Part shown: piece after piece, positions 46,039 through 54,866 of the stretch
Position numbering within the stretch: the first letter of the stretch is position 1
Layout: each line of letters begins with the position of its first letter
From: Desulfobacteraceae bacterium
GTDB taxonomy: Bacteria; Desulfobacterota; Desulfobacteria; Desulfobacterales; SURF-7
Assembly: GCA_003599865.1 (NCBI GenBank)
Contig: QZKS01000047.1
Span: 88,558-152,557 of the forward strand
Direction of reading: 5' to 3'
Length of the DNA: 64,000 nt
Notes under the pieces: generated by a model
What the model saw: the letters and a program-made list of their open reading frames with translations, nothing else
Told to the model about the DNA's origin: nothing
The model's database searches: none
Made by a program: the position numbers and the translations under genes

Positions 46039-46998
46039 ATGAAACGCGTTACCCGAAAAAAAATCGCACTTGCGGCGATTCTGACCGTATTGATATTTGG
46101 CCTGGCCGGTATGATGGAATTGGCCGAAGCAAGATCCCGTATGGGCGGCCGATCCTTTAGCAGAAGCCCTTCGGTTTCCCGGCAGGCGCCCCGGACCCAG
46201 CCCCGTCAGACCGCGACAAATCCGGCGGCAGGACAGACCACAAGAAATCCCATGGGCGGAGCCTTCACTCGCGGATTGGCCGGCGGGGTCATGGGCGGAT
46301 TTCTGGGCTCCATGCTTTTCGGAGGCACGGCCCATGGAATGGGTGCAGGCGGCTTTGGCGGAAGCGGCATCGGGCTGTTCGAGATCCTTCTGATCGGAGG
46401 ACTCGGCTTTATGGCCTACCGGTGGTTTTCCGCTAAAAAAAGATTTGCCGCAGGAACAGAGACCGGGTATCCTGATGACCGGAGTTCATCGAATCTGATG
46501 TTTTCCGGCGCAGACAATCGGTTCATACCGGAACCCAATCCGGATGAAGATCCTCTTGTTCTGGGCGTAAAAGAAATCTGGACCGTTGATCCGGACTTTA
46601 ACCCCGATACCTTTAAGGAAACCGCTCAAAACCTGTTCTTCAAGATCCAGGCGGGATGGACAAGGCGGGATACCAATGTGTTAAAAGCCTTTGTCGGCGA
46701 CCAGCTGCTGGGCGAGTATGCCCGGCATTTTGAAGAGATGAAGCAGAAAGGGGAAATCAACCGGCTGGAGAACATCGCCGTTCGCAGCATCGAGCTGATC
46801 CATGCCGGCGTGGAACAGGGAGAAATCTTTGTCACCGTGAGGTTCACCGCAAACCTGCTGGATTATACCACCGACGAGAAGTCAAACGAGGTTATCAAAG
46901 GGGACCCTGAAAATCCGGTTAAGTTTGAAGAAGACTGGACATTTGCCGCCCCGGTGGGCACCACCAACTGGAAACTGGAGGGTATCGAAAACGGTTAA
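46039..46998 (+). CDS. Tim44-like domain membrane protein
   Basis: A 319-residue protein: N-terminal hydrophobic segment (about 8-32), Gly/Met/Arg-rich low-complexity stretch (RMGGRSFSRSPS, GGAFTRGLAGG), a second TM helix (IGLFEILLIGGLGFMAYRWF, about 112-131), then the Tim44-like domain (about 190-318: FKETAQNLFFKIQAGWTRRDTN, VTVRFTANLLDYT, EDWTFAAPV). Bacterial Tim44-like proteins are inner-membrane anchored with poorly known function. AAAAGGAG precedes the ATG with 8 nt spacing. Confidence 0.88.
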   Translation: MKRVTRKKIALAAILTVLIFGLAGMMELAEARSRMGGRSFSRSPSVSRQAPRTQPRQTATNPAAGQTTRNPMGGAFTRGLAGGVMGGFLGSMLFGGTAHGMGAGGFGGSGIGLFEILLIGGLGFMAYRWFSAKKRFAAGTETGYPDDRSSSNLMFSGADNRFIPEPNPDEDPLVLGVKEIWTVDPDFNPDTFKETAQNLFFKIQAGWTRRDTNVLKAFVGDQLLGEYARHFEEMKQKGEINRLENIAVRSIELIHAGVEQGEIFVTVRFTANLLDYTTDEKSNEVIKGDPENPVKFEEDWTFAAPVGTTNWKLEGIENG

Positions 46999-47010
46999 AG
47001 TCTCATCTCC

Positions 47011-47103
47011 GTCATGCCGGACCTGATCCGGCATCCAGAAGCTTCTGAAATTACTGGATAGCGCTACGCTTCACTGCGTGTCTGACTTTCGTCAGAATGA
47101 CAA
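47011..47103. repeat. MITE-like dispersed repeat, partial inverted copy 3
   Basis: GTCATGCCGGACCTGATCCGGCATCCAGAAGC is the reverse complement of the core in copies 1 and 2; ATAGCGCTACGCTTCACTGCGTG matches the reverse of copy 1. TGACTTTCGTCAGAA matches copy 2. So this is a mosaic relative. It runs up to the start region of uppP and creates an in-frame upstream ATG at 47097. Confidence 0.7.
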
Positions 47104-47123
47104 ACCTTGGTGTAAGGACAAGA

Positions 47124-47900
47124 ATGAATAATTTCGAAGCATTTATTCTAGGCCTCCTGCAGGGATTGACCGAATTTCTGCCCGTCAGCAGCAGCGGCCA
47201 TATTGAACTGGGAAAACATGTCCTGGGTACCCGGCTCGATAAGGATGTTACCTTTACGGTCGTGGTTCATGCTGCTACCGTCCTCAGCACCCTGATTGTC
47301 TTTCGAAAAGATATTCTGGATCTGTTACGGAACGCATGTACTTTCAAACGGAACGAATCAACGGAATATCTTCTGAAGATCGGTATCTCCATGATTCCCG
47401 TTGCCGTTCCGGGGATTTTCTTCCCGGAAATGATCGAATCTTTTTTTGACGGAAACATCGTGTTTGTCGGCTGCATGCTGCTGGTTACTTCCGCGCTCCT
47501 CGGCTTTACGTACTTTGCAAAAAACAATAATGCAGACATCACTTACGCCAAAGCCTTTATCATCGGGATCGCACAAGCAGTAGCCGTCCTGCCGGGCATC
47601 AGTCGTTCCGGAGCGACAATCGCAACCGGTCTTCTGATCGGTGTGGATAAAACCGAGGTTGCCCGATTTTCTTTTTTAATGGTGATCATACCGATTCTGG
47701 GAGGGAATTTTCTCGAGCTGTTAAATGGTGATATGGCCGGTTCGAATATCGGCATCCTTCCGTTGACGGTCGGATTTTTTGCCGCCCTGACAAGCGGTTT
47801 GATCGCATGCAGATTGATGATTTACATCGTTAAAAACAGCAAACTCATCTATTTTTCCCTATACTGTTTTGCCGTGGGTCTGATGGCCATCCTGTTCTGA
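47124..47900 (+). CDS. uppP: undecaprenyl-diphosphate phosphatase
   Basis: A 258-residue membrane protein. Conserved segments are LLQGLTEFLPVSSSGH (first catalytic region with Glu) and LPGISRSGATIATGLLIG (PGxSRSxxT with the Arg and Ser). It dephosphorylates undecaprenyl diphosphate to recycle the lipid carrier for peptidoglycan. I chose ATG 47124 (GTAAGGA upstream) over 47097, which lies in the dispersed repeat. Confidence 0.95.
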   Translation: MNNFEAFILGLLQGLTEFLPVSSSGHIELGKHVLGTRLDKDVTFTVVVHAATVLSTLIVFRKDILDLLRNACTFKRNESTEYLLKIGISMIPVAVPGIFFPEMIESFFDGNIVFVGCMLLVTSALLGFTYFAKNNNADITYAKAFIIGIAQAVAVLPGISRSGATIATGLLIGVDKTEVARFSFLMVIIPILGGNFLELLNGDMAGSNIGILPLTVGFFAALTSGLIACRLMIYIVKNSKLIYFSLYCFAVGLMAILF

Positions 47901-47934
47901 TAAAAGGGCGATCCCCGTTCAAAAGTTTCATCCT

Positions 47935-49368
47935 CTATCCCTTGATGACAACCAGCGGCCGGAGCTTTGCGACTTTTCCCGATAGCCCCGCGCCGTGAAC
48001 CACATTGACAACATCCGAGATATCCTTGTAGGCTTCCGGCATCTCTTCCGCCAGGGTGGCCCTGCCGGTCCATCTCACCATGATTCCTTTGGCAGCCAGT
48101 TCTTCATGGATCGCCCTTCCCCGGCTCGCCTTTTTGGCTGCATTCCGGCTCAGCACCCTTCCGGCCCCATGACACGTGGAGCCGAATGTTTCAGCCATGG
48201 CCTTTTCCTTTCCGACCAGAACATAGGATGCCGTCCCCATGTCGCCGGGTATCAGGATCGGCTGGCCGGTTTGCCGATACTCCTCCGGCAGGGAAGGATG
48301 ACCCGGCGGAAACGACCGTGTCGCCCCTTTCCGGTGAACACACAGCCATTGCTTCCGGTTGTCAACCATGTGCTCCTCCTTCTTGGCGATATTGTGGCAG
48401 ACATCGTACAACAGATTCATGGAAAGGCTCCGGGGACTGATGCCGAGAGTCTTCATGATAATGTCTTTTGCCCGGTGCATCATGATCTGACGATTGGCCC
48501 AGGCATAATTGGCGGCACAGGCCATGGCGCCGAGATAACGCCGGCCCTGGGCGGACTGGATCATGGCATACGACAACTGCCTGTCCGGCAGATGATAGCC
48601 TGATTTTCTCGCATGCCGGGTCAGTTCCGCCAGAGAATCATCACAGATCTGGTAGCCGAGACCGCGCGAACCCGAATGAATCAGCATGGTCACCTGTCCG
48701 GCAAACAGGCCGAATGCTTTTGCAATATCCGGATCATAGATGGTTTCCACCACGCCCAGTTCCAGGAAATGATTCCCGGAACCCAGCGTGCCAAGCTGTT
48801 TCAGACCCCTCTCCAGCGCACGGTCACTGACCGCCTCAGGATCGGCATCGGTCATGCATCCGTGATCTTCGGTTCTGCGGACATCCAGGTCTTCCCCGAA
48901 TCCATTGGCTGCCGCCCACCTGCTCCCCTGGACCAGAACCTTCTTCACCTCCTTTTTGGAAAGTGCGATCGCCCCGGTCGAACCCACACCGGACGGAATT
49001 CCCTGGAATAACGCATCGGCAAGGTCTTCCTGCAGGGAGCGGATTTCATCCACATGAAGGCCGCTGACGGCAAGCCGGACCCCGCAGTTGATGTCATAGC
49101 CCACACCTCCCGGGGAAACAATCCCGTCCTTCCAGTCAAACGCGGCAACACCGCCGATGGGAAACCCATACCCCCAGTGAATGTCCGGCATGGCCAGAGA
49201 GGCGGTAACAATTCCCGGAAGCATGGCCACATTCGCCACCTGCTTGCAGGCTTCCTCCCTGGCAACATCGCCGATCATGGAAGAACTGGAATAAATCCTT
49301 CCCGGCACCTGCATGTCGCCGGTCTTCGGGATCTCCCACAAATAATCATTTTTCCGGATCAGGTCCAT
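47935..49368 (-). CDS. rtcB: RNA ligase RtcB
   Basis: A 477-residue ligase with the signature residues: Cys in GGVGYDINCGVRL (metal), His in GSGNHFLELG, HSGSRGLGYQ, and the GMP-accepting His in CHGAGRVLSR. It joins 2',3'-cyclic phosphate and 5'-OH RNA ends with GTP and Mn. ATG 49368 is preferred to a TTG 18 nt upstream. It follows the archease gene in the same operon. In bacteria RtcB is often linked to RNA repair under stress. Confidence 0.96.
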   Translation of the reverse strand: MDLIRKNDYLWEIPKTGDMQVPGRIYSSSSMIGDVAREEACKQVANVAMLPGIVTASLAMPDIHWGYGFPIGGVAAFDWKDGIVSPGGVGYDINCGVRLAVSGLHVDEIRSLQEDLADALFQGIPSGVGSTGAIALSKKEVKKVLVQGSRWAAANGFGEDLDVRRTEDHGCMTDADPEAVSDRALERGLKQLGTLGSGNHFLELGVVETIYDPDIAKAFGLFAGQVTMLIHSGSRGLGYQICDDSLAELTRHARKSGYHLPDRQLSYAMIQSAQGRRYLGAMACAANYAWANRQIMMHRAKDIIMKTLGISPRSLSMNLLYDVCHNIAKKEEHMVDNRKQWLCVHRKGATRSFPPGHPSLPEEYRQTGQPILIPGDMGTASYVLVGKEKAMAETFGSTCHGAGRVLSRNAAKKASRGRAIHEELAAKGIMVRWTGRATLAEEMPEAYKDISDVVNVVHGAGLSGKVAKLRPLVVIKG

Positions 49369-49382
49369 ATGGTTTTTTCCTC

Positions 49383-49796
49383 TCAAACATCCAAGATAAA
49401 ATCGGCAAACCAGCCATCGGTATTCCGGTCCACTTTCAGTTGATGATAGGTAACCGCCTTGATCTCGTTCCGGATTTCGTGTTTGCTGCGGTCATACAGG
49501 TCATAGGCAACATCGGCGGTCAGCCGGAATTCGGAAATCTGTCTTACGGATGCCTGTTTGACCAGCATCCCCATGCCGTTCCAGAGATACAAGAGCTCCC
49601 GGAGCCAGTTCATCATCAGGTCATTTTGATCATCCCCGGTCACGGTCAGCGGTATGGTTTGATTGCCGGCAAGGATGCCGGTATCCGTAATCAGGTCGTA
49701 CAGGGCAAAAGCGGCATTTTCAAAAACCTGTTCAAGGGTTTGGCCATTTGCCTGTATCCCGAAATCTGCGGTATGGTCCGTGAGTCTGTATTTCAT
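49383..49796 (-). CDS. archease
   Basis: A 137-residue protein matching the archease family: MKYRLTDHTADFGIQANG with the Asp residues of the Ca-binding site, VFENAAFALYDLITD, WLRELLYLWN, and a final WFADFILDV. Archease activates RtcB for multiple turnover, and it is encoded directly upstream of rtcB here (14 nt between stop and start). Confidence 0.93.
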   Translation of the reverse strand: MKYRLTDHTADFGIQANGQTLEQVFENAAFALYDLITDTGILAGNQTIPLTVTGDDQNDLMMNWLRELLYLWNGMGMLVKQASVRQISEFRLTADVAYDLYDRSKHEIRNEIKAVTYHQLKVDRNTDGWFADFILDV

Positions 49797-49814
49797 AATC
49801 CCTGTCCATGAACA

Positions 49815-51743
49815 TCAGATGATGATCCGTCCGGTCATTTCCGTGTGATATCCGCCAAGGGACATCACCTGTTTTTGAAAATCGGAAGAATGAATGATGT
49901 CGAGAAGCGTCCGGATCATTTCGGTTTCAAAATATTCCGCCGGGATCACCAGATCATACTGTTCCGTGACCACGGGAATAAAATCAAGATGGAGCGCCCT
50001 GGCAGCGGCATGAATACCAAGTCCTGCATCCGCCGATCCGCTCAAAACGGAAACCGCAACAGCCATATGGGTGAATTCTTCATCAGAATACCCCTGAATA
50101 TCCGATGGGTCAAGACCCAGCTCCTTCAGCCGGTAATCCAGCAGTATTCTTGTCCCGGAACCGGCCTGCCGGTTGATGAACCGGACATCTTTCCGGCCAA
50201 GATCCTCGATCCCCTTGATCTGTTTGGGATTTCCCCAGGGGATGATCAGGCCCTGATCCCGATGGACAAGATTCACCAGCCGGACCGGCACATCCGGCAG
50301 ATGCTTTTTGATATAGGAGATATTGTAAGAGCCGTCCTCCGTATCCAGAAGGTGCGTACCCGCTACGTGACACACCCCTTTTCGGATGGCCATCAATCCG
50401 CCCAGGCTTCCCACATGGCTGGAGGACAGAGTGTAACCGCCGGGAACCCGTTTGAGCCGATCCACGAGCACATCCAGGGTATTGTCATGGCTGCCCACAA
50501 CCACAATCGTCTTTTCCAGGGAAGACAGCGGGTGCAGCAGTTCCGCTTCCACCGGCTCCTGTTCCCGGATTCCCTCCACATGGTTCGGAATCCGGATGAT
50601 GCCGTCGGCATCGGTCAGGGTGGTGATGGAACCGGCCCCCCGCGGGAGGGGGGTTGCCACGATCCGGCTGCCGACCTTCCCGAGCTTGACGCGCAGAAAT
50701 TCCTCCACGCCCAGTTTGGATGGAATTTTCCGGATGGGCTCAACCATAACCTTGTCCCGGTTTCTTTCCGGAAGGCCGAGCATGTTCATGATCATGGGAC
50801 CCACAAACTGTTCAAACGCGATGATCGCCGATACCGGGTATCCGGGAATGCCGAACACGGGCTTTCCCTTGATCCTTCCGATCAGAACCGGTTTTCCGGG
50901 CATGATGGTCACCCCGTGAACCAGGACATCCCCCAGGGACGCAATCACTTTTCGGGAATAATCCTCAGACCCTGCAGAAGATCCGCCGGCGATCAGGACA
51001 AACTGAAAATCCTCCTGAACCGCCTGTTGAACCGCATCACGGATTTTTTCCACATCATCCTCGATCCGGCCGATTCGGACAGAAGCGCCGCCCCAGTCCT
51101 CGACCAGTTTTTCCAGCACATAGGAATTGGATTCAATGACCTGGCCCGGCCGGATTTCCTCATCTCCCATCTTTTTCCAGTCCACCAGCTCCGATCCGGT
51201 GGGAATGATCAGCCCGCGCGGTTTTTTCCGGACATTCACGGTAAAAATGCCGCCGGACAAAAGGGCGCCGATGCAATACGGGGTTACCTGATGATTCCGG
51301 GGAAACATCAATTCGGTTGCCACGATATCTTCTCCGACCCGCCGGACATTCTGCCAGGGAAAGACTGCCGCCTCGATTTCCAGCCGATCGTCTTCCAGGA
51401 TCTGGACATGCTCGATCATGATGACCGCATTTGTCTCCCCTGGCATGACATGGCCGGTATTGACAAAAAACGCGTTCTTTCCGGTTTTGAGTTGTATGGG
51501 ACTGGTTTCCGAAGCGCCGAATGTATCCTCCGCCCGGACGGCAATTCCGTCCATGGCCGCTGCATGGAAAGAGGGAGAGGACAATCGAGCCGCAACCGGT
51601 TCCGCAAGGACCCTTCCCACCGCATCCGGTGTGGGAACCGTTTCCGAAGACAGCATGCTGGAAAACGGGAACCCGTTCCGGAGAATCTGTTTTGCCTCAT
51701 CAAGGGTTTTCATGTTCAGGTAGACATTTCGATCCGAACTCAT
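49815..51743 (-). CDS. MoeA fused to a substrate-binding-like (PBP-like) domain
   Basis: A 642-residue protein from ATG 51743 (GGAGAG upstream). Residues about 1-395 form a MoeA-like molybdopterin molybdotransferase (AAMDGIAVRA, GSSAGSEDYS, PGKPVLIGRIKGKPVFGIPGYPVSA). Residues about 410-642 are a PBP-like domain (VGSHDNTLDVLVDRLKR, RFINRQAGSGTRILLDYRL, LGIHAAARAL) as in MoeA-LysR-substrate-binding fusions. It inserts molybdenum or tungsten into the pterin; the extra domain may bind molybdate or tungstate. A second MoeA gene lies immediately upstream. Confidence 0.9.
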   Translation of the reverse strand: MSSDRNVYLNMKTLDEAKQILRNGFPFSSMLSSETVPTPDAVGRVLAEPVAARLSSPSFHAAAMDGIAVRAEDTFGASETSPIQLKTGKNAFFVNTGHVMPGETNAVIMIEHVQILEDDRLEIEAAVFPWQNVRRVGEDIVATELMFPRNHQVTPYCIGALLSGGIFTVNVRKKPRGLIIPTGSELVDWKKMGDEEIRPGQVIESNSYVLEKLVEDWGGASVRIGRIEDDVEKIRDAVQQAVQEDFQFVLIAGGSSAGSEDYSRKVIASLGDVLVHGVTIMPGKPVLIGRIKGKPVFGIPGYPVSAIIAFEQFVGPMIMNMLGLPERNRDKVMVEPIRKIPSKLGVEEFLRVKLGKVGSRIVATPLPRGAGSITTLTDADGIIRIPNHVEGIREQEPVEAELLHPLSSLEKTIVVVGSHDNTLDVLVDRLKRVPGGYTLSSSHVGSLGGLMAIRKGVCHVAGTHLLDTEDGSYNISYIKKHLPDVPVRLVNLVHRDQGLIIPWGNPKQIKGIEDLGRKDVRFINRQAGSGTRILLDYRLKELGLDPSDIQGYSDEEFTHMAVAVSVLSGSADAGLGIHAAARALHLDFIPVVTEQYDLVIPAEYFETEMIRTLLDIIHSSDFQKQVMSLGGYHTEMTGRIII

Positions 51744-51763
51744 ATTGCTCTCCATGTAACAAC

Positions 51764-52996
51764 TTAAATCGGAATCACCGATACCAATGTGTTTTTCTCC
51801 AGTCCTTCGGAATTCAGCCCGATCACCACAAGGCCGTCGGCCTTCACCATGGTATTGATCAAGGCGGATTTTCCCAGGATCGGTTCCGCCAGGAGCCGGC
51901 CGTCTTTTTCCATCAGCCGGACCCGGACACAGTCCACCCTTCCCTGGGCGGATGATACATTCCGGGACAGGAATGCGGATACATTCCGGTGTTTCCCGTT
52001 TTGATCCGTTCTTCCCCGGATATGCTCCAGAAAAGGTTTCACCACCATATGAAACACGATCATGGAGGATACCACGTGGCCCGGAAGACCCCAGACCGGC
52101 TTTTGTGAGGATCGGCCGAGAATGGTCGGTTTGCCCGGGCTGATGGAAATGCCGTGCACCAGGATCTCGGATTCGGGCAGTGCGGAAATCGCATCAATGG
52201 TATAATCACGAGTCCCGACCGAACTTCCGCCGGAAATGATGATCATGTCCGATGCCTCAACCGCCCGGAGACAGGTTGCCAAAAGATCTTCATACCGATC
52301 CCGGATAATGCCGTATGACACCGGGATTCCGCCGGATTGGGAAACAAGGGCGGACATGGAATAGGTGTTGATGTCCCGGATCTGCGCCGGTCCCGGTTCC
52401 TGATGGATGGGTACGATCTCATCCCCGGTGGAAACAATGCCCACCACCGGTTTCCGACAGACCCGCACCGATGCCCGGCCGAATGCAGCCAAAAGACCGA
52501 TCTCCTGGGACCGCAGCAGGCATCCGCGGGAAAGGATGGCAGCACCTTCCGGAAAATCCTCTCCTTTCCGGATCATGTTGCTGCCCGGCGCCAGGCTTCG
52601 AAATACCTCGAGGGTTTCCGGATCGACCAGCTGGGTATGCTCCACCATGGCCACGCTGTCCGCCCCCTCCGGTATCATCCCGCCGGTTGCGACCTTCACG
52701 GCTTCACCGCGACCGACCGAACCATCCGCCGGTTCTCCCATCCGCACGGAGCCGGTCAGATGCAACAGCGCGGGATTGGCCTCGGATGCGCCGAATGTGG
52801 CAGCGGCAGCAAGCGCATATCCGTCCATGACGGACCGGTCAAAACCCGGCAGGTCCCGGTCGGCAATGATGTCCTCTGCGAGGATTCGGTCCGGGGCCTG
52901 CTGAATCGGAATTGTTTCATCCGGTGTCTTCTTAAAACCGGTTGCCAGCTTCAGGACATCCCCGAGCTCGGTAACCTTGAAAAAATCTTTCATCAT
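51764..52996 (-). CDS. moeA: MoeA molybdopterin molybdotransferase
   Basis: A 410-residue protein with DRSVMDGYALAA, GGSSVGTRDYT and PGKPTILGRSSQKPVWGLPGHVVSSM, the standard MoeA motifs. It inserts the metal into molybdopterin at the final step of cofactor synthesis. The stop is 20 nt before the start of the MoeA-PBP fusion gene. Having two MoeA genes in one operon is usual for organisms using both Mo and W enzymes. Confidence 0.94.
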   Translation of the reverse strand: MMKDFFKVTELGDVLKLATGFKKTPDETIPIQQAPDRILAEDIIADRDLPGFDRSVMDGYALAAAATFGASEANPALLHLTGSVRMGEPADGSVGRGEAVKVATGGMIPEGADSVAMVEHTQLVDPETLEVFRSLAPGSNMIRKGEDFPEGAAILSRGCLLRSQEIGLLAAFGRASVRVCRKPVVGIVSTGDEIVPIHQEPGPAQIRDINTYSMSALVSQSGGIPVSYGIIRDRYEDLLATCLRAVEASDMIIISGGSSVGTRDYTIDAISALPESEILVHGISISPGKPTILGRSSQKPVWGLPGHVVSSMIVFHMVVKPFLEHIRGRTDQNGKHRNVSAFLSRNVSSAQGRVDCVRVRLMEKDGRLLAEPILGKSALINTMVKADGLVVIGLNSEGLEKNTLVSVIPI

Positions 52997-53072
52997 TATC
53001 TCATGATCCGGTTGTTTTATTTCAAAATAAATATTTTACATACAGCCTGCCCCATTGACCGGTTTTCGTTTC

Positions 53073-54128
53073 TCAGTCTTTCAAATGCTTTTTTACCGAT
53101 TTTATGAACCGGCCGAAATCCTTGTCCTTTTTCCGTTTGTCCTGATAGGACATCCCGTAGTACTCCGACTCTTTCTTAAGCTTGATATAGCTGAGATAAC
53201 GGTCTTCCTGCAATTCCCCATTTTCAAGTGCCCCCCTGACCGCACACCCGGGCTCCTGTTCGTGACGGCAATCCGCATATCGGCAATTTTCGGACAGCAT
53301 GACAATTTCCTCGAAACCGGTGTCGATCCCGTCGCCGGCACCCACAATGCCAAGCTCCCGCATACCGGGCGTATCGATCAGCATGGCTCCCTGTCCCAGA
53401 ACGATGATCTGCCGGCGTGAGGTCGTATGGGTGCCTTCTCCTGTGCTGCTGACGGCCTTTGTTTCAAAGGCTTCCCTGCCCATGAGACGGTTGATGATCG
53501 TCGTCTTCCCCACACCCGATGAACCAAGCAGACAGTATGTCTTTCCCGGCAAGAGCGTTTTTTGAAACGCATCAAACCCGATTCCGGTGATATTGCTGAG
53601 AGACATCACCCTGGCTTTGGTGACGGAGCCGATGATCGCAAGCTTCCGATCCAATTCATCCCGGGTGATCAGGTCCGTCTTTGTGAGGATGACAACCGGT
53701 TCAACATGCCCGTCCGCTACCATGACCAGGTATCGGTCCAGCCGGCTTGGGTTAAAGTCAAAATGGCAGGATTGGACAATAAAGGCGGTATCGATGTTGG
53801 CGGCAATCATCTGATAGTCGATGTTCCTGCCGGGAGTCTTGCGCCGCAGGAAGGTCTTTCGCGGAAACACCCGGTGGATGATCGCCGCGGTGTCATTGTT
53901 GTAATACTGCGCCGTCACCCAGTCTCCTGCGCATGGCAGGTCCACGGCGCTGTCAATCCCATAAGTCAGCTTCCCGGACAGCTCGGCCGGGACTTCCCTT
54001 GATTCATCTTTGATGAGGTATGAACCGCGGTCCACTGCGGATATGCGGGCAAAGCCGCAGCCATCCATGCGCAGTGCAGCGGCTTGCGCTTCAAACCATT
54101 GGTCGAAACCGAGATCTTTTAATTTCAT
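53073..54128 (-). CDS. rsgA: ribosome small-subunit-dependent GTPase A
   Basis: A 351-residue circularly permuted GTPase: OB-fold at the N-terminus, GTPase motifs in permuted order (TKTDLI as G4, LLGSSGVGKTTIINRLMG as G1, DTPGMRELG as G3), and a C-terminal zinc finger with CRYADCRHEQEPGC. It helps mature the 30S subunit. The last 50 residues are basic and Lys-rich. It borders the cassette array that begins just beyond its start. Confidence 0.95.
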   Translation of the reverse strand: MKLKDLGFDQWFEAQAAALRMDGCGFARISAVDRGSYLIKDESREVPAELSGKLTYGIDSAVDLPCAGDWVTAQYYNNDTAAIIHRVFPRKTFLRRKTPGRNIDYQMIAANIDTAFIVQSCHFDFNPSRLDRYLVMVADGHVEPVVILTKTDLITRDELDRKLAIIGSVTKARVMSLSNITGIGFDAFQKTLLPGKTYCLLGSSGVGKTTIINRLMGREAFETKAVSSTGEGTHTTSRRQIIVLGQGAMLIDTPGMRELGIVGAGDGIDTGFEEIVMLSENCRYADCRHEQEPGCAVRGALENGELQEDRYLSYIKLKKESEYYGMSYQDKRKKDKDFGRFIKSVKKHLKD

Positions 54129-54149
54129 ACAGTTGTATCACAAAATTAT

Positions 54150-54232
54150 GTTATCATTCTCCCGGCGCTTCCCAACCGGCCAAATCCTTTTTCCCGCCGG
54201 AAGCGCCACTCCTGCCCAAAGCACCGTTATGC
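54150..54232 (-). other. degenerate attC-like site
   Basis: GGCGCTTCCC (54164-54173) and GGAAGCGCC (54199-54207) pair with one unpaired C; GCATAAC-like sequence overlaps the stop of the next gene (read on the minus strand). The distal box is not a good GTTRRRY. It lies between rsgA and the coiled-coil gene, at the end of the array. Confidence 0.45.
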
Positions 54233-54760
54233 AGGTGTATCAGTATGCATAAAGATTCGGATCAGCGATCGTCTCCAACAAAACCCGAACACAATCGATA
54301 GCGTGGCAAAGAAAGCCGCCCCGAGTGCACAGGCAAAGCGTGCGCCCTTGGCCAGGCCCAGCTTTTCCTTCCCTCGGCGCAATGCCGACTCGCCTGCATC
54401 AAGCCGGATTTCCCCAACGTCAATCTTGTCCTCTCCTTTGGCGGTCTTCTTTTCTCCTTCGGCGACCCGCTCTCTTGCATCCTCGAAGCCCTTTCCGCCT
54501 TTCAGCAGTTTGTCCGCCAGCACCAGTAACAGGTTCTCCTCAGCTTGCCGGTAATCCTTCCTGCCCTCTGACAACTCTCGCTTTCCGGCCTCCAGTTTAG
54601 CCTTGCCCTCCGCGAGCGCGGGCTTTGCTTTTTCAAGCCGTGTTTGACCCTCGGCTATTTGCCTTTCCCCTGCAATAATCCTCTCGGTGAGAAACAGATA
54701 GCCGGCCACCGATGCAAGAGCCAATAAAATCATGAACAGCAGCGTAAGCACCTTTCCCAT
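54227..54760 (-). CDS. hypothetical membrane protein with coiled-coil repeats
   Basis: A 177-residue protein: TM1 at about 6-26, then about 110 residues of repeats of a 7- to 9-residue type (KAKPALAEGKAKLEAGKRELSEG, EGEKKTAKGEDKIDVGE) predicted as coiled coil, then a second hydrophobic stretch (CALGAAFFATLSIVFGF) and a short tail. Both ends probably cytoplasmic. GAGAGA lies 5 nt upstream. The family is not recognised; the last cassette of the array. Confidence 0.6.
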   Translation of the reverse strand: MGKVLTLLFMILLALASVAGYLFLTERIIAGERQIAEGQTRLEKAKPALAEGKAKLEAGKRELSEGRKDYRQAEENLLLVLADKLLKGGKGFEDARERVAEGEKKTAKGEDKIDVGEIRLDAGESALRRGKEKLGLAKGARFACALGAAFFATLSIVFGFCWRRSLIRIFMHTDTPA

Positions 54761-54784
54761 AATGTCTCTCTGTGTGCGTTATTG

Positions 54785-54858
54785 ACCTAACGACCATGCA
54801 TTCCGGTTGGGGTGTAGCGGCAGCGGAGCTCCAATCCGCGTAAAGCATAAGGTTATGT
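54785..54858 (-). other. attC site
   Basis: Read on the minus strand: ACATAAC at the gene side and GTTAGGT (consensus GTTRRRY) at the far side. The inner arms CGGTTGGGG (54804-54812) and CTCCAATCCG (54829-54838) pair with an unpaired A. It starts 8 nt after the stop of the SEC-C gene at 54867. This is the best attC in the window. Confidence 0.8.
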
Positions 54859-54866
54859 ATACAAAT

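Noticed and set aside
47097..47123. Upstream start for uppP
   Set aside because: It lies in the dispersed repeat; GTAAGGA precedes the ATG at 47124, which fits the family N-terminus.
49845..51767. 640-codon + strand frame
   Set aside because: Shadow of the MoeA-PBP gene; no recognisable motif and no ribosome-binding site.
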